A stretch of DNA of 64,000 bases from Stenotrophomonas sp. ESTM1D_MKCIP4_1 (GTDB lineage Bacteria; Pseudomonadota; Gammaproteobacteria; Xanthomonadales; Xanthomonadaceae), in assembly GCF_003086895.1 (NCBI RefSeq), contig NZ_CP026004.1:2082731-2146730 (forward strand). The letters are read 5' to 3'. Both the position numbers and the translations under genes were made by a program. Each line of letters begins with the position of its first letter. The first letter of the stretch is position 1. Below are positions 63,371-64,000 of this stretch, piece by piece. The notes below the pieces were generated by a model. The model searched no databases, was not told the origin of the DNA, and saw nothing but the letters and a program-made list of their open reading frames with translations.

Positions 63371-63417
63371 CCACTGCGTACCCCGCTGTCGGGTGCGCCA
63401 ATCCGGAGCAACATCGC

Positions 63418-64000
63418 GTGGACCAAGGGATCATCGCCAGCCTGCTGCAGCACCCGCTTGCCTCGGCGCTGGTCATCGTCGACCGTGGCGGCCGTCCGCT
63501 TGCAGCCAATCCGGCGGCGCGCGAACACGCCCTGCCGGCGACGGTGGCGGCCTATGCGCCGATGCTTGAGGACCTGCGGCTGCTGGCAGCCGACGGAGGC
63601 ATCGTGGCCTGCACGCTGCCGGGCGGCCCGCGCGGCCACTTCGATGGCTACCTGCGCGCGGTTCACGACGGCAGTGGCAACCTGCTGGCCTTTACCCTCA
63701 GCGTGCCCGAGCCGGTACCGGTGGATACGGGCGGGCGCTGGGAGCTGGCGCTGGAAAGTGCCGGCCACAGCCTCTGGGACTGGGACATTCCCAGCAACCG
63801 GGTGCTGCGCACGCCGGCGCTGGTGGACGAGACGGCCAACGTCATCCTCTCCCGGGTGCATCCCGATGATCTGGCCGACGTGCGTGCCGCACTGGACGAA
63901 CACCTGCGTGGACAGAGCGAACAGTACAGCGCGCAGTTCCGCTTCCGCCAGGAAGATGGCCAGTGGCGCTGGGTGCTGGATCGTGGCCGTGTGGTCGCCC
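63418..64000 (+). CDS. PAS-domain signalling protein (C-terminus cut by window edge)
   Basis: 194 codons from a GTG at 63418, with GGAG 9 nt upstream; the reading frame stays open to the window end. A first PAS-like part (about residues 5-90; ASALVIVDRGGRPLAANPAA) and a PAS_3-type fold (about 105-194; HSLWDWDIPSNRVL, RVHPDDLADVRAAL, QWRWVLDRGRVV) are visible. The output domain is not seen; in xanthomonads such proteins often end in a kinase or GGDEF/EAL domain. Divergent from the RavS-like kinase. Confidence 0.8.
   Translation, partial: MDQGIIASLLQHPLASALVIVDRGGRPLAANPAAREHALPATVAAYAPMLEDLRLLAADGGIVACTLPGGPRGHFDGYLRAVHDGSGNLLAFTLSVPEPVPVDTGGRWELALESAGHSLWDWDIPSNRVLRTPALVDETANVILSRVHPDDLADVRAALDEHLRGQSEQYSAQFRFRQEDGQWRWVLDRGRVVA

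Noticed and set aside
1..64000. tRNA, rRNA, riboswitch, transposase or prophage genes
   Set aside because: None were recognised; the cassette shows no integrase or clear attachment-site repeats at its ends.

Overview
The window is a xanthomonad flagellar and chemotaxis supercluster, most likely from Stenotrophomonas (S. maltophilia group). The evidence is the very GC-rich sequence, the gene order flgA/flgM, cheV, flgBCDEFGHIJKL, fliC, fliD, fliS, rpoN2, fleQ, fliEFGHIJKLMNOPQR, flhBAFG, fliA, cheYZA, and intergenic palindromes that start with GTAG, the signature of the Stenotrophomonas SMAG REP family. Almost every gene is on the minus strand. Only flgA-flgM-flgN, a sensor kinase and a truncated PAS gene near the right end read on the plus strand.

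Transcription runs from right to left. Positions 63418-56500 hold a PAS gene (cut by the window end), a sensor kinase/GGDEF-EAL-REC pair resembling RavS/RavR, another histidine kinase and flgA-flgM-flgN. Positions 56315-44488 hold cheV, flgB-F and flgG-L. Positions 44388-38351 hold two tandem flagellins, fliD, fliS, a FliT-like gene and a PilZ gene. Positions 38265-33906 hold a NarL-type regulator, rpoN2, a stand-alone receiver and fleQ. Positions 33726-22108 hold a small secreted protein, fliE-K and fliL-R. Next come an MHYT-GGDEF-EAL gene (21929-19800), a 10.2 kb non-flagellar cassette (19692-9515), and flhB-flhA-flhF-flhG-fliA-cheY-cheZ-cheA, with cheA cut by the left edge.

The regulatory hierarchy can be read from the DNA. 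Sigma-54 type -24/-12 elements (GGCAC-N5-TTGCA or close variants) precede flhB, fliL, fliE, flgG, flgB and flgA, the genes for basal body, hook and export. The encoded RpoN2 and FleQ are their likely activators. Sigma-28 type elements (TCAAG or TAAA, about 15 nt, then GCCGATA or GCCGTTA) precede fliS, fliD, one fliC, cheV, flgM and the right-edge PAS gene, the late genes expected to need FliA freed from FlgM.

The most unusual part is the four-gene cassette between flhB and the MHYT-GGDEF-EAL gene. It encodes a ClpB-D2-like AAA+ ATPase, a small 4Fe-4S radical-SAM activase-like protein, a 2109-residue protein (zinc ribbon, degenerate kinase domain, DUF4011-like region, superfamily 1 helicase, C-terminal nuclease-like domain) and a coiled-coil protein. 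The genes are packed with 2-4 nt gaps or an ATGA overlap. The cassette ends just upstream of a hairpin and the private sigma-54 promoter of flhB, so it should not disturb flagellar expression. It looks like an accessory defence or stress system parked in a conserved locus.
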